Below, piece by piece: positions 56,214 to 64,000 of a stretch of 64,000 bases of DNA. Position numbers and translations under genes: made by a program. Position 1 is the stretch's first letter; the number at the start of each line of letters is the position of its first letter. A model generated the notes under the pieces. It had not been told where the DNA came from and searched no databases. It was given only the letters and a program-made list of their open reading frames with translations. Origin of the DNA: Bacteroidales bacterium F22 (GTDB lineage Bacteria > Bacteroidota > Bacteroidia > Bacteroidales > Bacteroidaceae); NCBI GenBank assembly GCA_029541985.1, contig CP095414.1, positions 124,001 through 188,000 on the forward strand, read 5' to 3'.

Positions 56214-57191
56214 ATGAACAATATTCAAACTAGGTTTGCTGGTCTTACCCTTCGCAATCCTATTATCGTGTCTAGCTCAAGTTTAACTAATACTGCTAAA
56301 AAAAATAAGAAATGGGCTGAAGCAGGGGCTGGAGCTATTGTACTTAAATCTCTTTTTGAAGAGCAAATTATTCTTGAATCTCAACGTGAACAGACCAATC
56401 TGGATTTTCATACTGAAGGCGCTGAATATTATACTGAATACTTCAAGGGGTATAAGTTGGCTGAATATCTTGACCTTATAAAGGATAGTAAACGAGAAGC
56501 TGGTATTCCGATTATCGCTAGTATCAATTGTTATGGGGATTCTTCGTGGGTTAGTTTCGCTAAGGAGATCGAAGCCGCTGGCGCTGATGCTTTGGAGATT
56601 AATTTATTGGCTCTGCCTTCTACGACTGATTATAAATATGGTGAGTTTGAACAATATCATGTGGAGGTACTTAAGCATCTTAAAGAGGTCGTGAATTTAC
56701 CGATTATCATGAAGTTGGGACGTAACTTGACTAGTCCCGTCGCTTTGGCTAGTCAACTCCGCGAAGTGGGAGCAGCGGCTGTCGTTTTGTTTAATCGATT
56801 CTATCAACCGGATATTGATATTGATAAGATGGAACATACATCGGGATCTGTATTGAGCGCTGCTAATGACCTCACAGAGCCGCTCAGATGGACTGGATTG
56901 CTTTCTGGGTCTGTCAATATTGATATTGCTATATCTGGGGGAGTTACAGATGCTGATGCGGTTATCAAGGCTATATTGGCTGGGGCAAGTGCCGTAGAGG
57001 TGTGCTCTGCTCTGTATAGAGATGGAGATGCTTTTATCAAGAATGCACTTGTTAAATTGAATAACTGGATGACTGATAAACAGTTTGGCGATATTGCGGC
57101 ATTTAAGGCTAAACTTAATGTACAGAATGTTGAAGGAGCTAACCGATTTGAAAGAAGTCAGTTTATTCGCTACTTTACTGAAAAGAAATAG
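56214..57191 (+). CDS. dihydroorotate dehydrogenase-like flavoprotein
   Basis: A 325-residue TIM-barrel flavoenzyme related to class 1 dihydroorotate dehydrogenase. FAGLTLRNPIIVSSS opens the barrel, with GAGAIVLKSLFEEQI, MKLGRNL and the phosphate-binding AISGGVTDADAVIKAILAGA typical of FMN binding. The active-site loop usually reading N-x-S-C-P-N is NLLALPSTTD, so the catalytic Cys is missing. It is probably a related dehydrogenase of unknown substrate rather than PyrD. Confidence 0.8.
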   Translation: MNNIQTRFAGLTLRNPIIVSSSSLTNTAKKNKKWAEAGAGAIVLKSLFEEQIILESQREQTNLDFHTEGAEYYTEYFKGYKLAEYLDLIKDSKREAGIPIIASINCYGDSSWVSFAKEIEAAGADALEINLLALPSTTDYKYGEFEQYHVEVLKHLKEVVNLPIIMKLGRNLTSPVALASQLREVGAAAVVLFNRFYQPDIDIDKMEHTSGSVLSAANDLTEPLRWTGLLSGSVNIDIAISGGVTDADAVIKAILAGASAVEVCSALYRDGDAFIKNALVKLNNWMTDKQFGDIAAFKAKLNVQNVEGANRFERSQFIRYFTEKK

Positions 57192-57222
57192 ATTGCCGCA
57201 TCTTGGGGTGACACTATATAAT

Positions 57223-57270
57223 AAAAGACACTTCTGAAGGATTGTAATTCCTCAGAAGTGTCTTTTGTTT
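57223..57270. terminator. bidirectional terminator
   Basis: A 15-bp perfect stem (57223-57237 with 57252-57266) whose arms start and end in four A and four T, between convergent genes. Confidence 0.8.
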
Positions 57271-57287
57271 GTTGAGATGAATAGATG

Positions 57288-57770
57288 CTAACTATGGTAA
57301 GGGTGTGCCTTGATATAGTCATCTAAAATACTTACGGCTATGGCAACTAAATTGGCACATGGCCTTTCTGCATAATACTTCTTGTCTCTTGATGCTGGAA
57401 CTGGGGAATCGGCTCCTGCTATGTCGAGATGCAAAAGATCACGACAGATGTAGCTGTCGCAGTCTGTATTTTCTTTGAAACGATTCGATAAGAATTGGAT
57501 ACGTTCATAATGAGAGGCTTTCTCATCGGTGGCTTTATTGTCATCATATCCGTATAGGATTCCTGCTACCATAAAGATTCCTGTAAGTGCTCCACAAACT
57601 TCTCTCAAGCGACCCATTCCGCCTCCAAAAGATGAAGATAGCTTCGCTGCTATATCAAATTCTATCGGCAAAAGGTCATTGAATGCTAAAAATGAAGATT
57701 GAGCGCAGTTGTAGCCTTCGTTGAAGAGCGCTATGCCTTTCGTTCCTCTTTCTGTGATTCTTTGTTTCAT
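57288..57770 (-). CDS. C_GCAxxG_C_C family protein
   Basis: A 160-residue soluble protein of the Cys-containing family named for its C-GCAxxG-C-C pattern. Visible Cys motifs: EGYNCAQSSFL, the Gly-rich SSFGGGMGRLREVCGALTG, DCDSYICRDLL and a late PCANLV. These conserved Cys suggest metal or Fe-S binding, or a redox role; the biochemical function is not known to me. It is the next gene downstream of the GGGtGRT gene on the same strand (74-bp gap), which may be meaningful as both it and the NifU-like protein are Cys-rich. Confidence 0.82.
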   Translation of the reverse strand: MKQRITERGTKGIALFNEGYNCAQSSFLAFNDLLPIEFDIAAKLSSSFGGGMGRLREVCGALTGIFMVAGILYGYDDNKATDEKASHYERIQFLSNRFKENTDCDSYICRDLLHLDIAGADSPVPASRDKKYYAERPCANLVAIAVSILDDYIKAHPYHS

Positions 57771-57844
57771 ATCTATTGCTTTTAAACAAATATCGCCCGC
57801 TTGAATAAGCAGGCGATAAATGGTGTTTTGTGCGTTTACTAAGT

Positions 57845-58846
57845 TTACTTAGTCATTGCTTGTTGGATGGCTACAGCGACTGCTACTGTCATTCCAACCA
57901 TTGGGTTGTTTCCAGCACCAATTAATCCCATCATTTCTACGTGAGCAGGAACTGATGAAGAACCAGCAAATTGAGCATCACTGTGCATACGTCCCATAGT
58001 ATCTGTCATACCATAAGAAGCAGGACCTGCTGCCATGTTGTCTGGGTGAAGTGTACGACCTGTACCACCACCTGATGCTACAGAGAAGTATTTCTTACCA
58101 CTTTGTACACATTCTTTCTTGTAGGTTCCAGCTACTGGATGTTGGAAACGAGTAGGGTTAGTAGAGTTACCTGTAATTGATACATCTACGTCTTCCTTCT
58201 GCATGATTTTCACACCTTCTACTACGTCATCAGCACCGTAACAAAGTACTTTGCTGCGTTCACCGTCAGAGAATGATTTTCTACGAACTTCTTCCAATAC
58301 ACCTGTTGAATAGTGCAATTGAGTCTGTACATATGTAAAACCGTTGATTCTTGAGATGATGTATGCTGCATCTTTACCTAGACCGTTAAGGATAACCTTC
58401 AATGGGGTCTTACGTACTTGGTTAGCTGAACGAGCGATACCAATTGCACCTTCTGCAGCTGCAAATGATTCGTGACCTGCTAGGAAGCAGAAACATTGTG
58501 TCTCTTCACGGAGTAACATTGCACCTAGATTACCATGGCCAATACCTACTTTACGTTGGTCGGCTACAGAACCTGCAATACAAAAAGCCTGTAGGCCTTC
58601 ACCGATTGCTTGAGCTGCTGAAGCAGCATCTTTACATCCTTTTTTGATTGCTATTGCAGCACCTAATGTATAGGCCCATCCTGCATTGTCAAAGCAAATT
58701 GGTTGGATATCTTTTGTGATCTTGATTGGGTCGATACCCTTTTCTGCACAGATTTCCTTAGCTTCTTCTATGTTCTTGATACCATATTCAGCACAAACTG
58801 CGTTGATATGTTTAATTCTTCTTTCGTATGATTCGAATAATGCCAT
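57845..58846 (-). CDS. GGGtGRT family protein
   Basis: A 333-residue protein of the family named for the motif GGGTGRT, here in SVASGGGTGRTLHPDNMAAG near residue 260. A second Gly-rich region, GLIGAGNNPMVGMTVAVAVA, ends the protein. There is no signal peptide. The function is unknown to me. It lies 11 bp downstream of the NifU-like scaffold gene, and this pairing is, as I recall, common in anaerobes, which points to a joint role, perhaps an Fe-S-dependent one. Confidence 0.85.
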   Translation of the reverse strand: MALFESYERRIKHINAVCAEYGIKNIEEAKEICAEKGIDPIKITKDIQPICFDNAGWAYTLGAAIAIKKGCKDAASAAQAIGEGLQAFCIAGSVADQRKVGIGHGNLGAMLLREETQCFCFLAGHESFAAAEGAIGIARSANQVRKTPLKVILNGLGKDAAYIISRINGFTYVQTQLHYSTGVLEEVRRKSFSDGERSKVLCYGADDVVEGVKIMQKEDVDVSITGNSTNPTRFQHPVAGTYKKECVQSGKKYFSVASGGGTGRTLHPDNMAAGPASYGMTDTMGRMHSDAQFAGSSSVPAHVEMMGLIGAGNNPMVGMTVAVAVAIQQAMTK

Positions 58847-58857
58847 TTTTATGTCTC

Positions 58858-59550
58858 CTATTGTTTACGTGGGTCAATATACTTAACAGCATTGTCGTAC
58901 TGTCCATAAGTTCCTGTTGCTTTCTCGATAGCTTTAGCAGCGTCATCACCATTCTTTACGAATTCACAGAATTTTCCAAGATTGATGAATTTGTATCCAC
59001 TAATCTCTTCTTCGTCATTTACGGCGCAATCCATGATATAACCTTCTGCTAAGTTGAGGTAACGAGCACCTTTTGCTAGTGTACCATAAGTAGTACCAAC
59101 TTGGCTACATAATCCTTTACCTAAATCTTCAAGACCTGCACCGATAGGAAGTCCACCTTCTGAAAAAGCAGTTTGGGTACGTCCGTAAACAATCTGTAGG
59201 AACAATTCGCGCATTGCTGTGTTGATAGCATCACAAACTAAATCGGTGTTTAATGCTTCAAGAATTGTCTTTCCTGGAAGAATCTCAGAGGCCATCGCTG
59301 CTGAGTGAGTCATACCAGAACAACCTATTGTCTCTACCAAAGCTTCTTGAATGATACCTTCTTTGACATTTAAGGTTAACTTACAAGCACCTTGCTGTGG
59401 AGCACACCAGCCAATACCATGAGTAAGGCCTGAGATGTCTGTAATTTGTTTTGATTGTATCCATTTACCTTCTTCAGGTATTGGCGCAGACCCATGGTTA
59501 GGACCCTTGTGTATTGGACACATTTCTTCTACTTCTTTTGAATAAATCAT
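58858..59550 (-). CDS. NifU/IscU-like Fe-S scaffold domain protein
   Basis: A 230-residue protein with an IscU/NifU-N-like core: THGIGWCAPQQGACKLTLNV, then VETIGCSGMTHSAAMASEIL, resembling the Cys-bearing loops of IscU. It has extra Cys at the N-terminus (MCPIHKG) and later (KGLCSQVG, IMDCAVND). No cysteine desulfurase is adjacent, so it is probably not the general scaffold. It is first of a two-gene unit with the GGGtGRT gene and has a well-formed promoter. Confidence 0.8.
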   Translation of the reverse strand: MIYSKEVEEMCPIHKGPNHGSAPIPEEGKWIQSKQITDISGLTHGIGWCAPQQGACKLTLNVKEGIIQEALVETIGCSGMTHSAAMASEILPGKTILEALNTDLVCDAINTAMRELFLQIVYGRTQTAFSEGGLPIGAGLEDLGKGLCSQVGTTYGTLAKGARYLNLAEGYIMDCAVNDEEEISGYKFINLGKFCEFVKNGDDAAKAIEKATGTYGQYDNAVKYIDPRKQ

Positions 59551-59581
59551 ATTATTAATGTTTAATTGACTTGTATGGCGT

Positions 59582-59612
59582 CAAAAGTACTTCATTTCTA
59601 TTTCTCAACAAA
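59582..59612 (-). promoter_or_regulatory. promoter of the NifU-like/GGGtGRT pair
   Basis: On the minus strand: -33 TTTG (59612-59609), 19-bp spacer, -7 TACTTTTG (59589-59582), both exact, 31 bp before the start codon. Confidence 0.75.
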
Positions 59613-59801
59613 ACATATTGTGTTTAAAAACAGTTTGATTTCCGTTATCTAGTATTATTCTAAATACAGCGGTATTTCTTTGATTCGTGATGACTTATTA
59701 CCTTCTGAAATCTTTATATATTATTTTAAGATTATGTGTGAGAATATTTATTATTAGTTGTGATTTTTATGTAAAATAGATGTTATTTAGACTGAGAAAG
59801 T

Positions 59802-59809
59802 TATCTTTG
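59802..59809 (+). promoter_or_regulatory. -7 box for the tandem kinase genes
   Basis: TATCTTTG, exact TAnnTTTG, 39 bp before the first kinase. No clear -33 box. The rest of the roughly 300-bp divergent region (59551-59848) shows only the two promoters. Confidence 0.5.
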
Positions 59810-59848
59810 TAATTAATAAGTCTATAAATTAATGATTCTTGAGAGAAT

Positions 59849-61231
59849 ATGCTTCAACCTACTATAAATATACATCTGTGGTTCATGATTGCCCTAGCTA
59901 TCATAGCGGTCGCATTGGTCTACTTGGTATTGAGGATCATTATCCTACGTATCAAGTGTAGAGACGAATCGCGCCTTTTCAAAGAAAAACAGAGTTTTGA
60001 TGAGTTGATTATCGATACTTTGCCTTTTTCTATTATGTTAGGTGAGAAAAAAATGGATTCGGATGATAATACTTTCAATTGGAAGACAATAAAATGGAAT
60101 ATAGCAGCTTTGAAACTCTTGGGTAATGTCAAAGATAAAAGGCTGAAAAAGTTGCTAACTCCTGCTAGTTGTGAACTCTTACGTAAGCAGATTATCGAGG
60201 CTTTATCTTCTAAGAAGAATGTCATTCAAGATTTACCTTTGACTGTCGCTAAAGGGATGCGTAGGTTTGATGCTTTATCTTTTGTTCGGAGTTTCAAACT
60301 CGATAATCGTTCGTTCCTTCTTCTTATAATAGCTGACATTACGGAGTTGAAAACGGCGAAGTCAATGGCTGAAGAAACTGATGAACAAAGGACCGAATTC
60401 TTAGCTAATATTTCGCATGAGATACGAACTCCTCTAAATGGTATCCTTGGCTTCTCTAATCTTCTGATGGATGAAGAAGATCCTGAGTTAATTAATGAGT
60501 TCTTGAAAATCATCAAAAGGAAAAATATTGAACTTCAAATTTTGATTAGTGACATTATGATTCTTGGGAAAATGGATTCTCATCAACTGGAGGGGGAGAT
60601 GACTGTCGTGGATGTGGTTGATAATATTAAACAGAAGAGACGGGAGTATAACCAATGGATAGAAGAGGGGAAGAATGTATCGATTAATTATTTACTTCCC
60701 TATAGTTTCTTCAAAGTGAAGGTGGAGATTGAGATTCTTCCTTATTTGTTTAAAGAATTTGTGCACAATGCTGTCAAATTTGCATCTCACGGGATTATTC
60801 GGGCAGGAATATATGTAGAAAAAGAGAGATTTACTATCTTTACGCATAACGAAGGGGATGAAATTCCTTTAGAAAAACAAATTGTTATTTTTAAACGTTT
60901 TAAAAAATTGGATGCCTTTAGACAGGGTACTGGATTAGGACTTTCTGTCTGTCTTGCTATCGCTAGTCGGTATGATGGTCAAATTGGTGTCTATTCTAAA
61001 CAAGGATCTGGTACACTCTTTTGGGCATCACTTCCTATATCTGGTGAACTAGGAACTGTTGACTTGACTGTCGAACATGATGTCGCTCAGTTACTTAAAG
61101 AGAGATGGAGGGGGATTTGGTATGATAAAGATAGCCAAGAACCTATCATTGGAGTTGATGATGGGGAACTAACTATTGACCCTTATACTCAGTCGTCTTC
61201 TAGTTCGACAATTATTGATGACGTTTTTTGA
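59849..61231 (+). CDS. membrane sensor histidine kinase
   Basis: A 460-residue kinase: one N-terminal membrane span (about residues 11-35), a PAS-like region (about 45-170), HisKA with phosphoacceptor H190 in FLANISHEIRTPLNG, and a HATPase with FVHNAVKF, G1 variant HNEGDEIP and G2 GTGLGLSV. The G1 box has Asn for the usual Asp, a variant also found in active CusS-type kinases. A Ser-rich tail ends the protein. No response regulator is adjacent. A paralogous kinase follows 24 bp later. Confidence 0.93.
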   Translation: MLQPTINIHLWFMIALAIIAVALVYLVLRIIILRIKCRDESRLFKEKQSFDELIIDTLPFSIMLGEKKMDSDDNTFNWKTIKWNIAALKLLGNVKDKRLKKLLTPASCELLRKQIIEALSSKKNVIQDLPLTVAKGMRRFDALSFVRSFKLDNRSFLLLIIADITELKTAKSMAEETDEQRTEFLANISHEIRTPLNGILGFSNLLMDEEDPELINEFLKIIKRKNIELQILISDIMILGKMDSHQLEGEMTVVDVVDNIKQKRREYNQWIEEGKNVSINYLLPYSFFKVKVEIEILPYLFKEFVHNAVKFASHGIIRAGIYVEKERFTIFTHNEGDEIPLEKQIVIFKRFKKLDAFRQGTGLGLSVCLAIASRYDGQIGVYSKQGSGTLFWASLPISGELGTVDLTVEHDVAQLLKERWRGIWYDKDSQEPIIGVDDGELTIDPYTQSSSSSTIIDDVF

Positions 61232-61255
61232 ACTAACCTAATTTAAAACAAACGA

Positions 61256-62569
61256 ATGCTTATGCTTCTTTATCTCATACTTGGAACTTTGCTTGTTATC
61301 ACTCTGTTATTATGGAGGGTAGAACGACGTGTTTCGAGGAGGAGAAAGTGTATCCAGCAAAAGTTGTTTCTTCAACGATTATATACCGAAGTAATTGATC
61401 TTATTCCATATTCTATATCTCAAAAGAAACGGGGGACAGATAGTGTGTCTTGGCGTAATGCTTTTGGTCAACAAACTTATTCAAAGGAAGAGCTAAAAAA
61501 TGAGTCTTATCAGGATTGCCATTTTATATCTGGTAACAGAGAAGTCAATATGGCTAATTTGAATAAAATGGGTGAATCTGATCATTTGTTCTCGGAAGAG
61601 CATTTTAATATTGAGAATCCTGTAAAGGGACTCAAACAGGTGCGTCATCTTGATGGAAGGGTTGATTATTTTGATAGTTATAAATATGTTATCCGTTATC
61701 ATGATGAGGTTTATATCATTATGGTGGATATTCCTGTTACTGAATTGATCTTGACTAGGAAGAGAATGGAGGAACATAGTCGTCTTGAATCTAATTTCTT
61801 AACTAATATGAGCAATGATATTCATGTGTCTTTAGATAAGATTTGGAGTGCTTGTCAATCTGTGATTGATGCGGGAAAGAATGAAGAATTAGGAGAGTAT
61901 ATTGATGTCTTGGTTGCTAATATTTCTATCTTTCTTAAACGTATCAATGATATTATTTCTTTATCTGAAGTGGAGTCCTCAATGATTGAACATTATGATG
62001 TTGCTAAACTGGAAGTCATTTCATTACTCTTGGAACAGCAGATGAAGCTTGAGATGCAGTTAAAGGCATTGAAGAAAGACGCGAATATCGAGGTCGAATT
62101 TCTTCAGGCTTATCAGAAAGTGTTGGTCTATCAAGATAAAGGACATTTTACGCAGATTATGGATAACTTATTGAGTAATGCTGCTAAATATACGAGTTCT
62201 GGGTCTATCAAATTTGGTGTGATTGCTGGGTTGAATTATTATCTCTTTTTTGTGAAAGATACAGGGATAGGTATTTCACAAGAACGGATTGAAATGTTGT
62301 TTTCCGGCGATGATGAGGTCAAGAATAGTTCGGGTGATTTTGCCTTAGGTTTATCTATTAGTAAAAAAATAGTGATGACTCAACAAGGGCAGATTGGAGT
62401 GATTTCTAACAAAGATGATGGTTCGTTGTTTTGGGTGTTTTTTCCATACTCGGCTACCTTCGAGTTAGGGGCTGTGTCTGATGACGAGAAGAGAGAATTG
62501 TATCTTATCACGGAAAAAATTATCAGATGTGATGAGTTGAACGGATTGAATCTAGAAAATCCGTTTTAA
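61256..62569 (+). CDS. sensor kinase paralogue with degenerate H-box
   Basis: A 437-residue paralogue of the preceding kinase with the same order: N-terminal span (about 3-20), PAS-like region, HisKA-like and HATPase domains. The H-box reads FLTNMSNDIHVSLDK: the phosphoacceptor position is Asn187 (codon 61814-61816), and the Pro-Leu pair is lost; His190 is displaced by three residues. The HATPase keeps DNLLSNAAKYT, DTGIGI and a shortened G2 (FALGLSI). Autophosphorylation at the normal site looks impossible, so a regulatory pseudokinase or heterodimer partner is likely. Confidence 0.85.
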   Translation: MLMLLYLILGTLLVITLLLWRVERRVSRRRKCIQQKLFLQRLYTEVIDLIPYSISQKKRGTDSVSWRNAFGQQTYSKEELKNESYQDCHFISGNREVNMANLNKMGESDHLFSEEHFNIENPVKGLKQVRHLDGRVDYFDSYKYVIRYHDEVYIIMVDIPVTELILTRKRMEEHSRLESNFLTNMSNDIHVSLDKIWSACQSVIDAGKNEELGEYIDVLVANISIFLKRINDIISLSEVESSMIEHYDVAKLEVISLLLEQQMKLEMQLKALKKDANIEVEFLQAYQKVLVYQDKGHFTQIMDNLLSNAAKYTSSGSIKFGVIAGLNYYLFFVKDTGIGISQERIEMLFSGDDEVKNSSGDFALGLSISKKIVMTQQGQIGVISNKDDGSLFWVFFPYSATFELGAVSDDEKRELYLITEKIIRCDELNGLNLENPF

Positions 62570-62639
62570 AAAAATATTTCCATTATTTGCTTGATAACTA
62601 AAATAGATTTATATTGTTAAACAATATAATTAGATAGAA

Positions 62640-62810
62640 GGTTCTATTATTGTCTTTTAAAGTTAGGCGTTAACTTTAAGAAAGGTAGCGAGAGGTTCTC
62701 CTCTTTATACGGGACGATAATAGTTCAAAAATTACCATTTTTATACGAGTACTTATTTTTATTAGAAAGTAACGTAATGGGAGAGTCAGTGATGATTCTC
62801 CCTTATTTGT
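62640..62810 (+). ncRNA. candidate structured RNA (three-way junction plus terminator)
   Basis: By eye, an 11-bp outer helix (62644-62654 with 62713-62723, one G-T pair) encloses two hairpins: 62657-62665 with 62671-62679 (9 bp) and 62691-62695 with 62700-62704 (5 bp). A 10-bp GTGA-capped hairpin (62779-62788 with 62793-62802) and T-rich sequence follow and look like a terminator. A weak promoter may lie near 62586-62616. No known RNA family is recognised; it could instead be the 3' UTR of the kinase operon. Confidence 0.35.
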
Positions 62811-62820
62811 ATTTATTTAA
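62779..62820 (+). terminator. terminator-like hairpin downstream of the kinase pair
   Basis: A 10-bp stem with a GTGA tetraloop (62779-62802) followed by a T-rich stretch. It would end either the kinase operon or the candidate RNA. Confidence 0.6.
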
Positions 62821-63022
62821 ACCACTCTGGTACGAAAGAATGAGATCTAATCGATTATCCATCTATCCTTTTGCTTTGTTCTATTTTCCTTAATGTACAC
62901 ATACTCTCTTTTTTAATAAATAGTCTGTTGGACTTATGTTTTAACAATTATAAATGGATAATATGGGCTGTTCTTTCTGAAAAGATAAAGACCAGTGAAA
63001 ATGTTGTGTAATTACTGTCCCG

Positions 63023-63060
63023 AATAGATCAAAGTACTATAAACAGGGAGATCTATTTTT
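63023..63060 (+). terminator. possible terminator upstream of feoAB
   Basis: An 8-bp stem (63023-63030 with 63050-63057) with a 19-nt loop, ending in a five-T run. Weak because of the large loop. Confidence 0.3.
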
Positions 63061-63151
63061 AGCAATGGATTAAAGGCGATTGTTTTTTTGCTTTAATAGA
63101 ATGTCTCATTTTGTTAATAGGATACTCCTTATTTAAAAACAGTCTAGATAA

Positions 63152-63183
63152 TTTGGCAGAGTAGGTCATTCCTCTTATCTTTG
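63152..63183 (+). promoter_or_regulatory. promoter of feoAB
   Basis: -33 TTTG (63152-63155), 20-bp spacer, -7 TATCTTTG (63176-63183), both exact, 20 bp before the start codon. Confidence 0.75.
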
Positions 63184-63203
63184 CAACCAAAATAAAGGTA
63201 AAT

Positions 63204-64000
63204 ATGAATCTATCACAATTAGAAACTGGACAACGAGGTGTTATTGTCAAGGTAAAAGGACATGGCGGATTTCGTAAACGAATAGTTGAAATGGGCTTTG
63301 TAAAGGGGAAGCATATTGAAGTATTGCTCAATGCTCCATTGATGGACCCTGTAAAATATCAAATAATGGGGTACGAGGTATCCCTTAGGAGAGAAGAGGC
63401 TAGGCAGATAGATGTCATAACGGAGGAAGAAGCACTAACAAAAGTTCCTGAAATTAATTTTTATGGTACCCTTACAGACAAAGAAGCTCATGATGATGGA
63501 CTGCATCTTCAACAGACTAAATTGAACAGATTAGTTGAAGTTCGCCATAATGTGATTAATGTTGCCCTTGTTGGAAATCCTAATTGTGGTAAGACATCTC
63601 TCTTCAATATTGCTTCTGGAGCTCATGAGCATGTTGGAAACTATGGTGGAGTTACTGTTGATGCCAAGCGGGGCTTTCTTTATTATAAAAATTATCGTAT
63701 CAATCTGATTGATTTACCTGGCACTTATTCTTTGTCTGCTTATACTCCTGAGGAACTTTATGTCAGGAGATACATTATTAAAAAAACACCTGATGTGGTA
63801 ATTAATGTGGTCGATGCTAGTAACATCGAGCGTAATCTTTATCTGACTACTCAGTTGATTGATATGAATGTGCGTACAGTGATGGCGCTTAATATGTATG
63901 ATGAACTGCAGACTAGTGGAAATAAACTGGATTATGAACAACTTGGAACTTTGCTTGGTATTCCTATCGAACCGACTATCTGTAAAAGTGGATTTGGAAT
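63204..64000 (+). CDS. feoB: ferrous iron transport protein FeoAB fusion, 3'-truncated by window edge
   Basis: The frame starts at the ATG at 63204 (MNLSQLETGQRGVIVKVKG) and is open to the window end, about 265 codons. Residues 1-75 are a FeoA SH3-like domain (RKRIVEMGFVKGKHIEVL, YEVSLRREEA); after a linker comes the FeoB G domain with G1 LVGNPNCGKTSLFN (near residue 120), G3 DLPGTYS and G4 NMYD. The membrane part lies beyond the window. It imports Fe(II) across the inner membrane. The FeoA-FeoB fusion is usual in Bacteroidetes. Confidence 0.95.
   Translation, partial: MNLSQLETGQRGVIVKVKGHGGFRKRIVEMGFVKGKHIEVLLNAPLMDPVKYQIMGYEVSLRREEARQIDVITEEEALTKVPEINFYGTLTDKEAHDDGLHLQQTKLNRLVEVRHNVINVALVGNPNCGKTSLFNIASGAHEHVGNYGGVTVDAKRGFLYYKNYRINLIDLPGTYSLSAYTPEELYVRRYIIKKTPDVVINVVDASNIERNLYLTTQLIDMNVRTVMALNMYDELQTSGNKLDYEQLGTLLGIPIEPTICKSGFG

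Larger units (their letters stand above)
62570..63203. other. 634-bp intergenic region with structured RNA candidate
   Basis: No protein gene is seen. From left to right it holds a 17-bp palindrome (62611-62627), the three-way-junction candidate and GNRA hairpin (62640-62802), about 200 bp without clear signals, a hairpin with T-run (63023-63060) and the feoAB promoter (63152-63183). Confidence 0.5.

Noticed and set aside
59849..61231. First tandem kinase as inactive because of its altered G1 box
   Set aside because: NxGxxI-type G1 boxes occur in active CusS-type kinases, and its H-box, N-box and G2 are intact.
62640..63203. A riboswitch controlling feoAB
   Set aside because: The structured part is about 400 bp upstream and feoAB has its own promoter 20 bp before its start, so the two are unlikely to share a transcript.
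1..64000. Mobile elements, prophage, restriction-modification or toxin-antitoxin systems
   Set aside because: No transposase, integrase, phage structural gene, methyltransferase or toxin pair was found among the real genes, and no long terminal repeats were seen by eye.

Overview
The window looks like a chromosomal segment from a member of the order Bacteroidales, probably Bacteroides or a close relative. The evidence is: repeated promoter elements of the Bacteroidetes type (a -7 box TAnnTTTG, often with a TTTG-like -33 box about 19-20 bp upstream); families largely restricted to that group (DUF3256, DUF4270, DUF4290, GGGtGRT protein, a split 5'-nucleotidase, a FeoA-FeoB fusion, an ilv operon with an embedded acyl-ACP thioesterase); and serine palmitoyltransferase, typical of sphingolipid-making Bacteroidetes. 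I see no rRNA, insertion sequence, prophage, integrase or CRISPR array. Most of it reads as core chromosome.

Layout. 1-7.6 kb: the end of truA, a DUF3256 protein, a short glycogen-synthase-like protein with a DUF4270 lipoprotein, panC-panD, a 5'-nucleotidase split over two genes, and rplU-rpmA. 7.7-17.3 kb: an ABC exporter pair, then an AraC-type regulator divergent from a three-gene RND efflux operon. 17.3-24.1 kb: an M20 dipeptidase, aroC, a four-gene cassette (HprK-like kinase, S26 peptidase, PqqD-like protein, ABC exporter) and a SlyD-like prolyl isomerase. 24.2-30.6 kb: the branched-chain amino acid operon ilvD-ilvB-ilvN-thioesterase-ilvC. 30.7-42.4 kb: a DUF3805-like protein, an ABC-F ATPase, an aminotransferase, a LolE/FtsX-type permease, class III fructose-bisphosphatase, uvrB, a UDP-glucuronate decarboxylase and a receiver-kinase hybrid. 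42.5-48.5 kb: a leftward tsaB-DUF4290-murA-rimM-acidic protein operon and a rightward yicC-gmk-nadD operon. 48.5-57.8 kb: an ArsR regulator, aspS, an orphan clan-A glycoside-hydrolase-like lipoprotein, a lipid kinase divergent from serine palmitoyltransferase, three identical tRNA-Pro(TGG) genes, a dihydroorotate-dehydrogenase-like enzyme and a C_GCAxxG_C_C protein. 57.8-64 kb: the GGGtGRT/NifU-like pair, two tandem sensor kinases, a structured intergenic region and the start of feoAB.

The most interesting parts are four. The kinase-S26-PqqD-ABC cassette has parts of a ribosomally made peptide (RiPP) maturation and export pathway but no visible precursor gene. The GGGtGRT plus Fe-S-scaffold pair is conserved but of unknown function. 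In the tandem kinases the second copy has Asn where the phosphoacceptor His should be. The 62.6-62.8 kb intergenic region folds on paper into a compensated three-way junction followed by a terminator-like hairpin, so it may be an unannotated RNA. MurA carries Asp in place of the fosfomycin-target Cys. All family calls come from reading the sequence and recalled family features; no database search was run.
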